Shown here in pieces: positions 10,011-19,047 of a stretch of 64,000 bases of DNA. Numbering within the stretch: the first letter of the stretch is position 1; each line of letters opens with the position of its first letter. Source of the DNA: Fidelibacterota bacterium (lineage in GTDB: Bacteria > Fidelibacterota > Marinisomatia > SCGC-AAA003-L08 > JACNLC01). The notes beneath the pieces were generated by a model. The model was given only the letters and a program-made list of their open reading frames with translations, was not told the DNA's origin and ran no database searches. The DNA lies in assembly GCA_018657495.1 (NCBI GenBank), contig JABHXA010000011.1, positions 39,363 to 103,362 on the forward strand, in the 5' to 3' direction. A program made the translations under genes and the position numbers.

Positions 10011-10168
10011 TGTGGACCTATCCTTGTTAAAATGTATCTCTAATTTTAAGAATTTTATCGAAGACAATACAATTATGATTTGATGTGATTGAGTTCTTGA
10101 TAATGAATAAAGTGACACAATAATTAAAATAATATATTGTTACCATTCAGAATTTCTAAATTTGCCCC

Positions 10169-11101
10169 ATGTTTTCAGATCTGATACATAAAATACAAAG
10201 CGGCGATCGGGTGGCTATTGCCAAAGCGATATCAATTGTTGAGGATGAGCGGGATGAGAATAATCAAATTATGAGTGGTATTTTCCCCAAAACAGGCAAT
10301 GCTTATCGTATTGGCATTACTGGGCCTCCAGGGGCTGGAAAAAGCTCAATTACGGATAAACTGGTAAAACGATATCGGAGATTAGGTAAATCAGTTGCTG
10401 TAATTGGCGTTGATCCTTCAAGTCCTTTTACCGGCGGAGCTCTCCTGGGAGATCGCATACGAATGGTTGAACATCATGCCGATGAGAAGGTGTTTATCAG
10501 AAGTATGGCAAGCAGGGGTGGGCAAGGAGGTCTGGCAAATAAAACCATGGAAGCTGGTGATATTTTTGATGCTGCCGGATATGACATAATCCTTTTCGAA
10601 ACAGTAGGAGTAGGTCAGGTTGAATTGGATGTGGTCCAGGCTACTGATACCGTAATTGTTGTACTGGTTCCTGAGTCCGGAGATGATATCCAAATGATGA
10701 AAGCAGGATTAATGGAGATCGCCAATATCTTTACTATCAATAAAGCTGATCGACCGGGTGCAAATAAATTGGCCGTCACCCTGAAAAATGTCCTGTCCGT
10801 AGTACCAGACAAAATGGGTGATATGATTACAAGTGTAATAAAAACGGTAGCAATAAAGGATGAAGGAATTGACGATTTGATCGTTGCTATCACAAAACAC
10901 AATAAACATATCACTGAAACGGGTTTATGGATGAAAAACCTGGACAGCAGATATAAACTTCAGGTTAAAGAACATATACAAAACCGTTTTGGAAAAGAAT
11001 TCTGGAATAAAAATATCGAAAAACTCAATAATGAAACTTTAAAGAATCGGGAGAACCGTCTACCGCCTTTTCAACTCGCAACTGAGCTACTGAATTCATG
11101 A
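10169..11101 (+). CDS. meaB: MeaB-like GTPase, methylmalonyl-CoA mutase chaperone
   Basis: 310 residues, the family length. G1 loop GPPGAGKSS at residues 52-60; the following VIGVDPSSPFTGGALLGDRI and the MASRGGQGGLA stretch are hallmarks of MeaB/ArgK GTPases; switch region VGVGQVELDV and the G4-like INKADRPG are present. MeaB guards B12-dependent methylmalonyl-CoA mutase by gating cofactor loading. The mutase itself is not in the window, but methylmalonyl-CoA epimerase (mce) closes the same gene run at 15704-16138, which supports this role over the old arginine-kinase name. The stop overlaps the start of tatC (ATGA). Confidence 0.93.
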   Translation: MFSDLIHKIQSGDRVAIAKAISIVEDERDENNQIMSGIFPKTGNAYRIGITGPPGAGKSSITDKLVKRYRRLGKSVAVIGVDPSSPFTGGALLGDRIRMVEHHADEKVFIRSMASRGGQGGLANKTMEAGDIFDAAGYDIILFETVGVGQVELDVVQATDTVIVVLVPESGDDIQMMKAGLMEIANIFTINKADRPGANKLAVTLKNVLSVVPDKMGDMITSVIKTVAIKDEGIDDLIVAITKHNKHITETGLWMKNLDSRYKLQVKEHIQNRFGKEFWNKNIEKLNNETLKNRENRLPPFQLATELLNS

Positions 11102-11838
11102 GTAAAACAAAGAGAGAAATGCCGTTCTGGGATCATCTTGAAGAATTAAGATGGCGTATAATAAAAATTCTTGCCACTATTGTACTGGGAGGAGCAATAA
11201 CGTATTATTTCTCCGATAGTATTCTTAAAATATTAGTACAGCCGACACAAAACCTCAACATCGATTTGAATATGCAGGTGTTAAAAGTTACCAGTATGTT
11301 TACGGTAAAACTCAGTATCGCCATAATGGGTGGAATTATTCTTGGACTGCCGGTAATAATTTATCAATTCTGGCGATTTGTGTCCCCGGCTTTTGAAGAG
11401 AAACATGACGGCGGATTAATACTTACTGTTTTATTTGCAACCGTATTCTTCATGTCAGGATTGGGCTTTGCATATTATATAATTATTCCATTTAGTTTGA
11501 GTTTCTTCACATCCCTCACCAGTGAAACAGTAATAGTAAATTATAATTTTACATTAGATGGATACCTCACCTACACCTTATGGTTAATTTTTGCCTGTGG
11601 ACTGGTTTTTCAATTACCAGTGGTGGCATTATTTTTTACAAAAATAGGTTTACTTACACCTCCGTTTCTGAGACATTATCGAAAATATGCCTTTGTTGCA
11701 TTTCTCATTGTGGGTGCTTTTCTCACGCCTCCAGATCCGCTTAGTCAGTTGCTCATTGTGATTCCTTTGGTCTTGTTATATGAGTTCAGCATATTTATCT
11801 CGTGGATATTCCGTAAAAAGGAATTACCATCAGTCTAA
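11098..11838 (+). CDS. tatC: Twin-arginine translocase subunit TatC
   Basis: 246 residues with six membrane segments. It starts with the conserved KREMPFWDHLEELRWRI block and contains the periplasmic and loop signatures FWRFVSPAFEEKH and FLTPPDPLSQLLI. TatC binds twin-arginine signal peptides and, with TatA/B, exports folded proteins across the inner membrane. The ATG overlaps the meaB stop by four bases. No tatA is found next to it in this window. Confidence 0.95.
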   Translation: MSKTKREMPFWDHLEELRWRIIKILATIVLGGAITYYFSDSILKILVQPTQNLNIDLNMQVLKVTSMFTVKLSIAIMGGIILGLPVIIYQFWRFVSPAFEEKHDGGLILTVLFATVFFMSGLGFAYYIIIPFSLSFFTSLTSETVIVNYNFTLDGYLTYTLWLIFACGLVFQLPVVALFFTKIGLLTPPFLRHYRKYAFVAFLIVGAFLTPPDPLSQLLIVIPLVLLYEFSIFISWIFRKKELPSV

Positions 11839-11842
11839 TTAT

Positions 11843-12820
11843 ATGAAAAATTTCCTTTCCAAAATATCAAGTCCGATAGAAGCAGATATCCAATTGTTTC
11901 AAAATGAAATGGTTCATTCGCTTGAATCATCAGTTGGTCTTATCAATCGCGTCGTTCGCTATCTCATACATAAAAAAGGCAAGCAGTTGCGACCTCGCCT
12001 TACCCTATTATCGGCGAGATTATGCGGGGAACCGGTGGAATTGACATATAAGGCGGCTGCCCTGGTGGAAATTCTCCATGTGGCAACATTAATCCATGAT
12101 GATGTAGTCGATGATGCTGATACGCGAAGAGGTATTCCAACAATAAAACGGATTTGGAAAAATAAGATCGCCATTCTGGTTGGTGATTTTATGTTTTCAC
12201 GGGCTTTGACAAATATAATTCAATTGCGCGATTTTGAGGCCTTGGATATTATGTCATCAGTTTCATCCCGATTAAGCGAAGGGGAAATACTGCAAATTGA
12301 AAAAGCGATTAAAAAGGATATGAGTGAGGAAATTTACTTGAAAATGATCTCAGATAAAACGGCTTCGCTTTTTAGTGCCGCCTGCGTATTGGGTGCTATT
12401 ACGGTAACAGATGACAATGAAAAGAGAGATGCCATAAGAAATTTTGGTGAGAAATTTGGTATCGCTTTTCAAATAAAGGATGATCTTTTTGATATTTTGG
12501 GGACTTTGGATAGCGTTGGTAAACCGACTGGATTTGATGTTAAAAAGAATATGCTAACACTTCCTTTGATTCATATGTTTAAGCAATTGGAGACAGGTGA
12601 TAGAAAAGATATTCAGCGTAAATTAAAGCGTCATGCCCGCCGGAAAGAGTTAAAAGAAATTAAACATCTTATCGACGAATTCAATGGAATTGAATACTCT
12701 GTAGCAAAAATGGAAGAGATTTCAAATGAGGCCCGAGCCCATTTGAATATATTCCCGGAAACACCCGTAAAAGCAAGTTTGATAAAAATACTTGACTATA
12801 ATATTAAAAGGCATTTTTGA
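11843..12820 (+). CDS. Polyprenyl diphosphate synthase (trans-isoprenyl)
   Basis: 325 residues from the ATG at 11843 (MKNFLSKISSPIEADI). The open frame continues upstream into tatC, but the N-terminus of the family fits this Met. First Asp-rich motif DDVVDDADTRRG at residues 86-97, second motif DDLFD at 213-217, plus GKQLRPRLTLLSARL near residue 46. These bind the Mg-diphosphate of allylic substrate and IPP. The product is probably a long-chain polyprenyl diphosphate for menaquinone/ubiquinone side chains; chain length cannot be told. The stop overlaps the next start (TTGA). Confidence 0.92.
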   Translation: MKNFLSKISSPIEADIQLFQNEMVHSLESSVGLINRVVRYLIHKKGKQLRPRLTLLSARLCGEPVELTYKAAALVEILHVATLIHDDVVDDADTRRGIPTIKRIWKNKIAILVGDFMFSRALTNIIQLRDFEALDIMSSVSSRLSEGEILQIEKAIKKDMSEEIYLKMISDKTASLFSAACVLGAITVTDDNEKRDAIRNFGEKFGIAFQIKDDLFDILGTLDSVGKPTGFDVKKNMLTLPLIHMFKQLETGDRKDIQRKLKRHARRKELKEIKHLIDEFNGIEYSVAKMEEISNEARAHLNIFPETPVKASLIKILDYNIKRHF

Positions 12821-13416
12821 TTAAATTTATACATCATAGAAAGAAAATCCGTAAACGGAGATTGGCAACGCGGCAGGATCGAATCCTCACCCTTGCAAAT
12901 GCCATCAGCATCAGCAGAATTCTCCTTGCAATCCCTTTACTTTGGACACTGGAGAATGGTAAACTGCTGTTTGGATTCGGAATCATAATTTTAATTGTGT
13001 TATCTGATTACTTAGATGGATATGTCGCAAGAAAAGCGGATGAGATCACAAATTTTGGAAAACTAATCGATCCTATTGCGGATAAGATTTGTATGATGGT
13101 GGTCCTGGTTTATCTGCTTTTTGAGTATGGTACTATTTTCTTTATATTTTTTACACTACTTACAATCAGGGATTCATTGCTAATAATAATAGGTGCTTAT
13201 TTGATAGATAAAAAAGGCGATGTCTTCCAATCTATCTGGACGGGTAAATGGTTTGTAGGTATATCGGCTTTAATGATGCTTTTTTATCTCCTTGGATATC
13301 CCCAGATTGGTATCTATTTCTACATCATTTCCATGATTTTATTTTTTATCAGTTCATATCAATATTTTGATAAATATTTTACCATGATAAAAGCGATACA
13401 GCATAATGAGGAATAG
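12817..13416 (+). CDS. pgsA: CDP-alcohol phosphatidyltransferase (PgsA-like)
   Basis: 199 residues with several membrane segments and a complete CDP-alcohol phosphotransferase signature: SDYLDGYVARKADEITNFG followed by KLIDPIADK. The usual bacterial enzyme makes phosphatidylglycerol phosphate from CDP-diacylglycerol and glycerol-3-phosphate at the inner membrane. The start is a TTG that overlaps the preceding TGA stop by two bases, suggesting translational coupling. A later ATG would cut into the N-terminal LTLANAISISRI segment that the family needs. Confidence 0.85.
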   Translation: MIKFIHHRKKIRKRRLATRQDRILTLANAISISRILLAIPLLWTLENGKLLFGFGIIILIVLSDYLDGYVARKADEITNFGKLIDPIADKICMMVVLVYLLFEYGTIFFIFFTLLTIRDSLLIIIGAYLIDKKGDVFQSIWTGKWFVGISALMMLFYLLGYPQIGIYFYIISMILFFISSYQYFDKYFTMIKAIQHNEE

Positions 13417-13449
13417 TCGAATCACCACTCAGTTTATAAGGATATCCAC

Positions 13450-13512
13450 ATGAGTGATTCGTTAAACAGATTATTGAATGATATAATTAAATTGGAAAAT
13501 TTTGGAAGATAA
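13450..13512 (+). CDS. Possible 20-residue leader peptide ahead of ftsY
   Basis: ATG at 13450 with AAGGAT five bases upstream opens a 20-codon frame (MSDSLNRLLNDIIKLENFGR) whose TAA overlaps the ftsY ATG by one base. The overlap resembles the coupled junctions elsewhere in this gene run. The peptide is a short amphipathic-looking helix with no family I know. It may be a real small protein, a coupling leader, or chance. Confidence 0.35.
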   Translation: MSDSLNRLLNDIIKLENFGR

Positions 13513-14411
13513 TGTTTAAATTTTTTAAAAAAACCGTAAATGGTTTAACAAAAACACAATTTAAAATAAAAGGAGTTCTCGCCGGGTTCAGTGGCAAGAA
13601 ATATTTAAATGATGATGATCTGGAATACCTTGAAGAGACATTGCTTCAGGCTGATTTAGGGTGGGAAATCGTTGAAGAAATTCTTGATGAGCTAAATAAT
13701 CCAGAATTGAAGGAACTCAGCTGGGAAGATAGGTTCTATGAAGTCATTTCCACAAAGCTGAATGCAGACGAACTTGTCCACATTGAGAAAAAGGTGATTA
13801 TACTTGTTGGGATAAATGGAACTGGAAAAACCACTTCTGCGGCAAAACTGGCAGGGTACTTTTCCAAATCTGGAGAGAAAACTCAACTGGTTGCTGCTGA
13901 TACCTACCGGGCCGCAGCAGTTGAACAAATTCGTACCTGGGCAGATCGTCTCGATGTTGACCTTGTTGCAAATGAAAATACTCAGGATCCGGCAGCAGTT
14001 GCTTACGATGGTGTGACTTCAGGTATGGCCAAGAAAATGGACAGGATTATTGTTGATACTGCCGGCCGTCTTCATACATCACCAAATCTTATGAAAGAAC
14101 TAAATAAAATTTATCGCATTGTTAAAAAGGTGACAGATGATATTTCTGTTATCATCACTCTCGATGCCAGTACCGGTCAAAACGGATTGCTTCAAGCCCG
14201 TGAATTCAATAAATATTTACCTTTGGATGCTGTTATTCTTACCAAGATGGATGGAACTGCCAGAGGCGGAATTGCCATTTCGGTAATGAGAGAATTGTCA
14301 CTTCCTGTTCTATATCTTGGAGTCGGGGAAAAGGTCGATGATCTCATTCCGTTTAATCGAAATGCATATCTGACCGGGTTAATTGGGAAGTCAGAGGGAG
14401 TGCATGAGTAA
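13512..14411 (+). CDS. ftsY: Signal recognition particle receptor FtsY
   Basis: 299 residues. SRP-type GTPase with an N domain (LEETLLQADLGWEIVEEIL) and the G domain: P-loop GINGTGKT at 100-107, AADTYRAAAVEQ, VDTAGRLHTSPNLMKEL and LTKMDGTARGG. The long acidic A domain of the E. coli protein is missing, as in many bacteria; only about 30 residues precede the N domain. It docks SRP-ribosome complexes at the inner membrane. GAAGAT precedes the ATG and the last codons overlap rimO by eight bases. Confidence 0.95.
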   Translation: MFKFFKKTVNGLTKTQFKIKGVLAGFSGKKYLNDDDLEYLEETLLQADLGWEIVEEILDELNNPELKELSWEDRFYEVISTKLNADELVHIEKKVIILVGINGTGKTTSAAKLAGYFSKSGEKTQLVAADTYRAAAVEQIRTWADRLDVDLVANENTQDPAAVAYDGVTSGMAKKMDRIIVDTAGRLHTSPNLMKELNKIYRIVKKVTDDISVIITLDASTGQNGLLQAREFNKYLPLDAVILTKMDGTARGGIAISVMRELSLPVLYLGVGEKVDDLIPFNRNAYLTGLIGKSEGVHE

Positions 14412-15714
14412 AACAGTCAAAAAGAAAGTAGCATTAATCAGTCTTGGTTGTGCAAAAAACCTGGTAGATTCAGAAGTTCTGCTTGGTGGATTAAAACACG
14501 AAAACTATACTATTGTTGATGAACCTGAGAATTCCAATATAATCATTGTTAATACCTGTGGTTTCCTTGATTCAGCCCGCGAGGAATCAGTGGATGTGAT
14601 CATCGAAGCTGGTGAACTCAAAGCCGGCGGTGATGTAGAGAAAGTTGTCGTTATGGGATGTTTTTCAGATCGTTATGGTACCGAATTGCGGAAAGAACTT
14701 CCTGAAGTAGATGAATTTTTTGGAACGTCTGACCATGCGGAAATTCTATCATTCCTAACCGGGAAAGAATATGCAAAAAAAGATCCTGATTATTATAGAT
14801 CACTCCTCACACCAAATCACTATGCCTATTTAAAAATCGCCGAAGGCTGTGACAATGGCTGTTCATTTTGCTCTATACCAATTATGCGTGGTCTGCAAAA
14901 AAGCCAGCCGCTGGCATGGAATATTCAACAGGCAAAGATGTTAGCTGATAGGGGAGTTAAAGAGCTATTGGTGATCGCCCAGGACAGTACTTCGTATGGC
15001 TGGGATCTTCAGCCAAAATCCACCCTTCATGAGCTGATGACTCATCTTGACAAGGTTGAAGGATTAGATTGGATTCGTCTTCATTATGCCCATCCTGCCC
15101 ATCTGCATAGAGATATGATTGCCCAGTTTGGCCAATTGGAAAAGCTAATTCCCTATATTGATATGCCAATACAGCATGCGTCTGATAGATTGTTGAAATC
15201 TATGCGGCGGGGATTGAACTCGCAGGGCATAAGAAAAAGAATAGACGCCTTGCGTCAGGCTAACCCGGATATAGCCATTCGAACATCCATAATCGTTGGA
15301 TACCCAGGTGAAACAGATAAAGATTTTGATCAATTATATTCCTTTGTAGAAGATGTTGAATTTGATCGGTTAGGTGTATTTACCTATTCTGAGGAGGAAG
15401 GTACTCATGCTGCATTTGCCATGAAGGACGATATACCGACACAAATTAAATATGATCGGATGGATGCAATTATGATGCTGCAGCAGGATATCAATCTGAT
15501 GAAAAATGAGCAGCTTGTGGGCCATGTTGAAAAAATAATGATTGATAAAAATAATGATGATGGCAGCTCACAAGGTCGGACATTTAGAGACTCCCCGGAA
15601 ATTGATAATATAGTGAAAATCGATGGTATTCATCCTGTGGGTGAATTTCTAAAAGTAAAATTCACGTCAGCAACAGAATATGAAATAACAGGTAAAAAAT
15701 ATCATGAAAAATAA
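14404..15714 (+). CDS. rimO: Ribosomal protein S12 methylthiotransferase RimO
   Basis: 436 residues from the ATG at 14404, which has GAGGGAG upstream; an earlier in-frame ATG at 14383 lies deeper in ftsY. N-terminal UPF0004 domain with ISLGCAKNLVDSE, the wording typical of RimO rather than MiaB. The radical-SAM cluster motif is C149-x3-C153-x2-C156 (EGCDNGCSFCSIP), and a TRAM-like domain closes the protein. The enzyme adds a methylthio group to Asp of ribosomal protein S12 using two iron-sulfur clusters. It overlaps mce by 11 bases. Confidence 0.95.
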   Translation: MSKTVKKKVALISLGCAKNLVDSEVLLGGLKHENYTIVDEPENSNIIIVNTCGFLDSAREESVDVIIEAGELKAGGDVEKVVVMGCFSDRYGTELRKELPEVDEFFGTSDHAEILSFLTGKEYAKKDPDYYRSLLTPNHYAYLKIAEGCDNGCSFCSIPIMRGLQKSQPLAWNIQQAKMLADRGVKELLVIAQDSTSYGWDLQPKSTLHELMTHLDKVEGLDWIRLHYAHPAHLHRDMIAQFGQLEKLIPYIDMPIQHASDRLLKSMRRGLNSQGIRKRIDALRQANPDIAIRTSIIVGYPGETDKDFDQLYSFVEDVEFDRLGVFTYSEEEGTHAAFAMKDDIPTQIKYDRMDAIMMLQQDINLMKNEQLVGHVEKIMIDKNNDDGSSQGRTFRDSPEIDNIVKIDGIHPVGEFLKVKFTSATEYEITGKKYHEK

Positions 15715-16138
15715 TACAAACCTTCCTGGATTTAAAATTATCGGCATTGATCATGTTGCGGTAGCTGTAAAAGAGACTGCAACGCTGACAGACTTTTTTA
15801 GCCAATTGCCGGGTATTGATTACAATGGCTCAGAAAATATTAGTTATCAGAAAATTCTCACCGATATTTTTGCTACTTCCAATGGTAAAATTGAATTAGT
15901 CTCACCAACTGAAGAGGGTTCACCCATAACAAAGTTTCTAGAGAAAAGAGGGATTGGAATGCATCATATAGCCTTAAAAGTGGACAATATCGAAAAAGCT
16001 ATTTCCTATATGAAATTTATTGATGTAAAGATGGTTGATACAAAACCGCGAATTGGTGCAGAAGGACTTCTCATTGCCTTTGTACACCCAAAATCGACTC
16101 CAGGATTATTGATTGAATTTTGCCAGAGCCCTGCATAG
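15704..16138 (+). CDS. mce: Methylmalonyl-CoA epimerase
   Basis: 144 residues of the VOC/glyoxalase fold with two beta-alpha-beta-beta-beta halves. Metal-binding segments IDHVAVAVKETATL and GIGMHHIALKVDNIEKA, and the C-terminal LIEFCQ, match methylmalonyl-CoA epimerases, which interconvert the R and S forms of methylmalonyl-CoA in propionate metabolism. It shares the operon with meaB. The ATG lies inside the end of rimO. Confidence 0.9.
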   Translation: MKNNTNLPGFKIIGIDHVAVAVKETATLTDFFSQLPGIDYNGSENISYQKILTDIFATSNGKIELVSPTEEGSPITKFLEKRGIGMHHIALKVDNIEKAISYMKFIDVKMVDTKPRIGAEGLLIAFVHPKSTPGLLIEFCQSPA

Positions 16139-16290
16139 AACAAGTCTTTGTAGATTATCCATACGTATAAATATTGAGCCGTTCTAATCTCAATAATTCA
16201 CAAGCCTAATAATTGTCAGCAATTTTATATTCAATCGATAATTTTTGAATAGTAGGTTCGTATATTCGGTATATCCAGATATGAAAATCA

Positions 16291-18147
16291 ATGAATAGAT
16301 CCCCACTGGTAGATGAAAAATTAAAACAGGTACCCAAGGCACCGGGCGTATACTTTTTTAAAGATATCAATCAAAAGATCATCTATATTGGAAAAGCAAA
16401 AATACTTAAAAACAGGGTGCGTTCCTATTTTTCCGGGACAAAAAATAAAGACGCAAAAACAGTAAGCCTGGTCCAAAATATTGCAAATATCGATTGGATG
16501 GTTGTCCGTGATGAGGTAGAGGCACTTCTCACTGAAACCAACCTAATCAAAGAGCATCGTCCTCGATACAATATTTTCATGAAGGATGACAAAACATTTC
16601 CGTATATCCAGTTTACCAATGAGCCTTATCCGCAGGTATTAATTATCCGATCAAAAAAATTAATAAAGGATGGACATAAATATTATGGTCCATTCACTGA
16701 CACCCGGTATTTGCGGGAGACATTAAGAGCAATACATAAGATATTTCCATTGCGGACATGCAATTACTTTATTGATGATAATGTCATAAAAAAAGGAAGC
16801 GTAAAACTTTGTCTTGATTATCATATTAATCGCTGTGAAGGACCCTGTGAGGGATTGGTGACTGAAGAAAAATATAGAAATATGATAAACGGGATAGAAC
16901 AGTTTATTAAAGGTAGAAATGACGATGTGAGGTCATATCTAGAAAATAAAATGTCTCATGCAAGCGAGAAAAAACAGTTTGAAGAAGCTGCCAGATACCG
17001 GGATCAGTTACAGGCAGTTGAACATTTTACCCATCGCCAAAAGAAAATCAGTCAGGATTTTATTGATAAGGATGTACTGGTAATTTCTTCAGAAAATAAT
17101 TACGGTGTGGGTGTACTCATGAGGGTGAGAAATGGCCTGTTTATCGGTAGGGAAAAATTCAATATGCAGGTACTTGATTCAGTAGATGTGGCAGATAATT
17201 TAAAGCATTTTGTTATCCAGTATTACACTTCTACAGATGATATCCCACCGGTTATATTAGTGGAAATTGGTTTTTCTGAAAAAGTAAAACTGGAATCCTG
17301 GTTATCCGAAAGAAGGGGATCCCGTGTAAAGATTATGGTTCCCCAACGCGGAGAGAAAGTCAAACTTGTTCAAATTTGCCGAAGAAATGCTGATTTGCTT
17401 CTTGGTGATATCCGTTTGAAAAAAATGAAACGTCGCGATGTGGTTTCTAAAAAGCTGCTTCAATTGCAGACAGATTTGAACATGTCGGCAGCGCCGAGGA
17501 GAATTGAAGCTTTTGACAACTCAAATATCCAGGGATCTCATCCGGTTGCATCAATGGTTTGTTTTGTTGATGGAAAACCGAAAAAAAAAGAATATCGAAA
17601 ATTCAGTATCAAAACAGTAGATGGAATTGATGATTTTGGATCAATGACTGAAATTGTAACCAGAAGATACAGTCGTTTGGTAAAAGAAAAAAAACAACTT
17701 CCGGATCTGGTTCTGGTTGATGGAGGAAAGGGTCAACTCTCAGCAGGAAAAAAAGCTCTTGATAACCTGGGATTATCTTATATCCCTATTATTGGATTGG
17801 CAAAAAAACTGGAAGATGTGTTTATACCCGGTCATTCTGAACCGCAGAATATTCCAAAATCTTCTCCAGGATTGTTTCTCTTACGTGAAATTCGTGATGA
17901 AGCGCATCGCTTTGCCATAACCTTCCATCGCCAAAAAAGAAGCAAGGCTATGGTCAAGTCCGAACTTGAAGAAATCCGCGGAATGGGGAAAGAAAGAGTA
18001 AAAAAACTTTGGTCTCACTATAAGACAAAAGAAGAAATATTAAAGGCTGATGTTGATGAGATATATGCGGCGACTAAAATTCCAAAAGAAATCATCCGTA
18101 AAATAAAAGTAAAGCTCGATGCTGGAATTGCATCGGTATTAAAATAA
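16291..18147 (+). CDS. uvrC: Excinuclease ABC subunit C
   Basis: 618 residues, the full UvrC length. GIY-YIG nuclease domain at the start (APGVYFFKD, then IIYIGKAKILKNRV), the UVR region (QFEEAARYRDQL), the RNase H-like second nuclease with EAFDNSNIQGSHPVASMV and VLVDGGKGQL, and C-terminal helix-hairpin-helix repeats (EEIRGMGKERVKKLW). With UvrA and UvrB it cuts both sides of bulky DNA lesions. A 152-bp gap separates it from mce and probably holds its own promoter. Confidence 0.96.
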   Translation: MNRSPLVDEKLKQVPKAPGVYFFKDINQKIIYIGKAKILKNRVRSYFSGTKNKDAKTVSLVQNIANIDWMVVRDEVEALLTETNLIKEHRPRYNIFMKDDKTFPYIQFTNEPYPQVLIIRSKKLIKDGHKYYGPFTDTRYLRETLRAIHKIFPLRTCNYFIDDNVIKKGSVKLCLDYHINRCEGPCEGLVTEEKYRNMINGIEQFIKGRNDDVRSYLENKMSHASEKKQFEEAARYRDQLQAVEHFTHRQKKISQDFIDKDVLVISSENNYGVGVLMRVRNGLFIGREKFNMQVLDSVDVADNLKHFVIQYYTSTDDIPPVILVEIGFSEKVKLESWLSERRGSRVKIMVPQRGEKVKLVQICRRNADLLLGDIRLKKMKRRDVVSKKLLQLQTDLNMSAAPRRIEAFDNSNIQGSHPVASMVCFVDGKPKKKEYRKFSIKTVDGIDDFGSMTEIVTRRYSRLVKEKKQLPDLVLVDGGKGQLSAGKKALDNLGLSYIPIIGLAKKLEDVFIPGHSEPQNIPKSSPGLFLLREIRDEAHRFAITFHRQKRSKAMVKSELEEIRGMGKERVKKLWSHYKTKEEILKADVDEIYAATKIPKEIIRKIKVKLDAGIASVLK

Positions 18148-18164
18148 GCAGGTTGAGATAGATA

Positions 18165-18872
18165 ATGCACTACGACAAAGCATATGTAATTGGATTTGAA
18201 GGGAAAAAATCGGAAAGGCTCATACGGTTTTTTGACAGCTGTAAAATGGCAGGTGTTAATGCTGAATTATTTCCAGCAGTAAATGGCAGTAAAATTGTAA
18301 CAGAGGAATGGAAAGTTGGTAATTACCTTAGTGATGATTTTGAACTGCGTATGCCCGGAAGTCTTGGATGCCTCTTGAGTCATGTCACTTTGTGGGAGCA
18401 GGTTTCAAATGATGAAACGGTTGACATCGCATTAATTTGTGAAGATGATGCACTACTGGATAATGAATTTTTAAAAAAGTTGAAGAATATTCCCTGGAAT
18501 GATGTCCCCGAGGATTGGGATGTAATTCGTTTGGCCTGTCATAAAGTTACTGGAGATTCCATTTCAGAATATTTGGTAAAACCATATACAAAATATATTA
18601 AAGGCGCTAATGCCGGTACCTATTGTTATTTAATGAAATCTGACAGTGTCGAAAAACTAAAATCTGTTTTGATTCCATATAGCAATAAACAATCAATGGA
18701 TGTGATGTTAAAAAAACGTTCCGATCAGTATCATTTATACGTCTTAAAGGAAAGTCTTGCTCACGAACAACGATTCCGGTATTCTGTTAGGAAGGATATG
18801 AACTTAAGCCATAAAGAAGGTAACTGGCTTAAAAAGTTATTGGTGGTTATATCCGGGAAATGGTTTAGATGA
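18165..18872 (+). CDS. Glycosyltransferase family 25 protein
   Basis: 235 residues. It has the family-25 wording: an N-terminal AYVIGFEGKKSERLIRF, LFPAVNGSKI, GSLGCLLSHVTLWEQ and the acidic ICEDDALLDNEF stretch, which binds the metal and sugar nucleotide. Members transfer hexoses in lipopolysaccharide or capsule outer chains. The substrate is unknown. The gene stands 17 bp after uvrC and ends in TGA, ahead of a strong terminator. Confidence 0.8.
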   Translation: MHYDKAYVIGFEGKKSERLIRFFDSCKMAGVNAELFPAVNGSKIVTEEWKVGNYLSDDFELRMPGSLGCLLSHVTLWEQVSNDETVDIALICEDDALLDNEFLKKLKNIPWNDVPEDWDVIRLACHKVTGDSISEYLVKPYTKYIKGANAGTYCYLMKSDSVEKLKSVLIPYSNKQSMDVMLKKRSDQYHLYVLKESLAHEQRFRYSVRKDMNLSHKEGNWLKKLLVVISGKWFR

Positions 18873-18989
18873 TTTATTAAGTATTCAACTCCTCAACAAT
18901 GATGAAGTATTACAAGTCTGTATCGATTATTTTATAACTGAGTTTTAACTAATTTGTAATTGCAGAGAATAGGCTTCTTTCGAAATACT

Positions 18990-19021
18990 AAAAAGGGTCA
19001 CCATGTGGATGACCCTTTTTT
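18990..19021. terminator. Bidirectional intrinsic terminator
   Basis: AAAAAGGGTCA and TGACCCTTTTT pair around a small loop (with an inner CCA/TGG pairing), giving a T-run on either strand. It lies between the plus-strand glycosyltransferase gene and the minus-strand porin gene and can serve both. Confidence 0.9.
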
Positions 19022-19047
19022 ATGGAATTAACGATTAGTATTGTGGA

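Noticed and set aside
10011..10168. Glycine riboswitch ahead of the alanine/glycine symporter
   Set aside because: No conserved glycine-aptamer blocks are visible in the short AT-rich gap.
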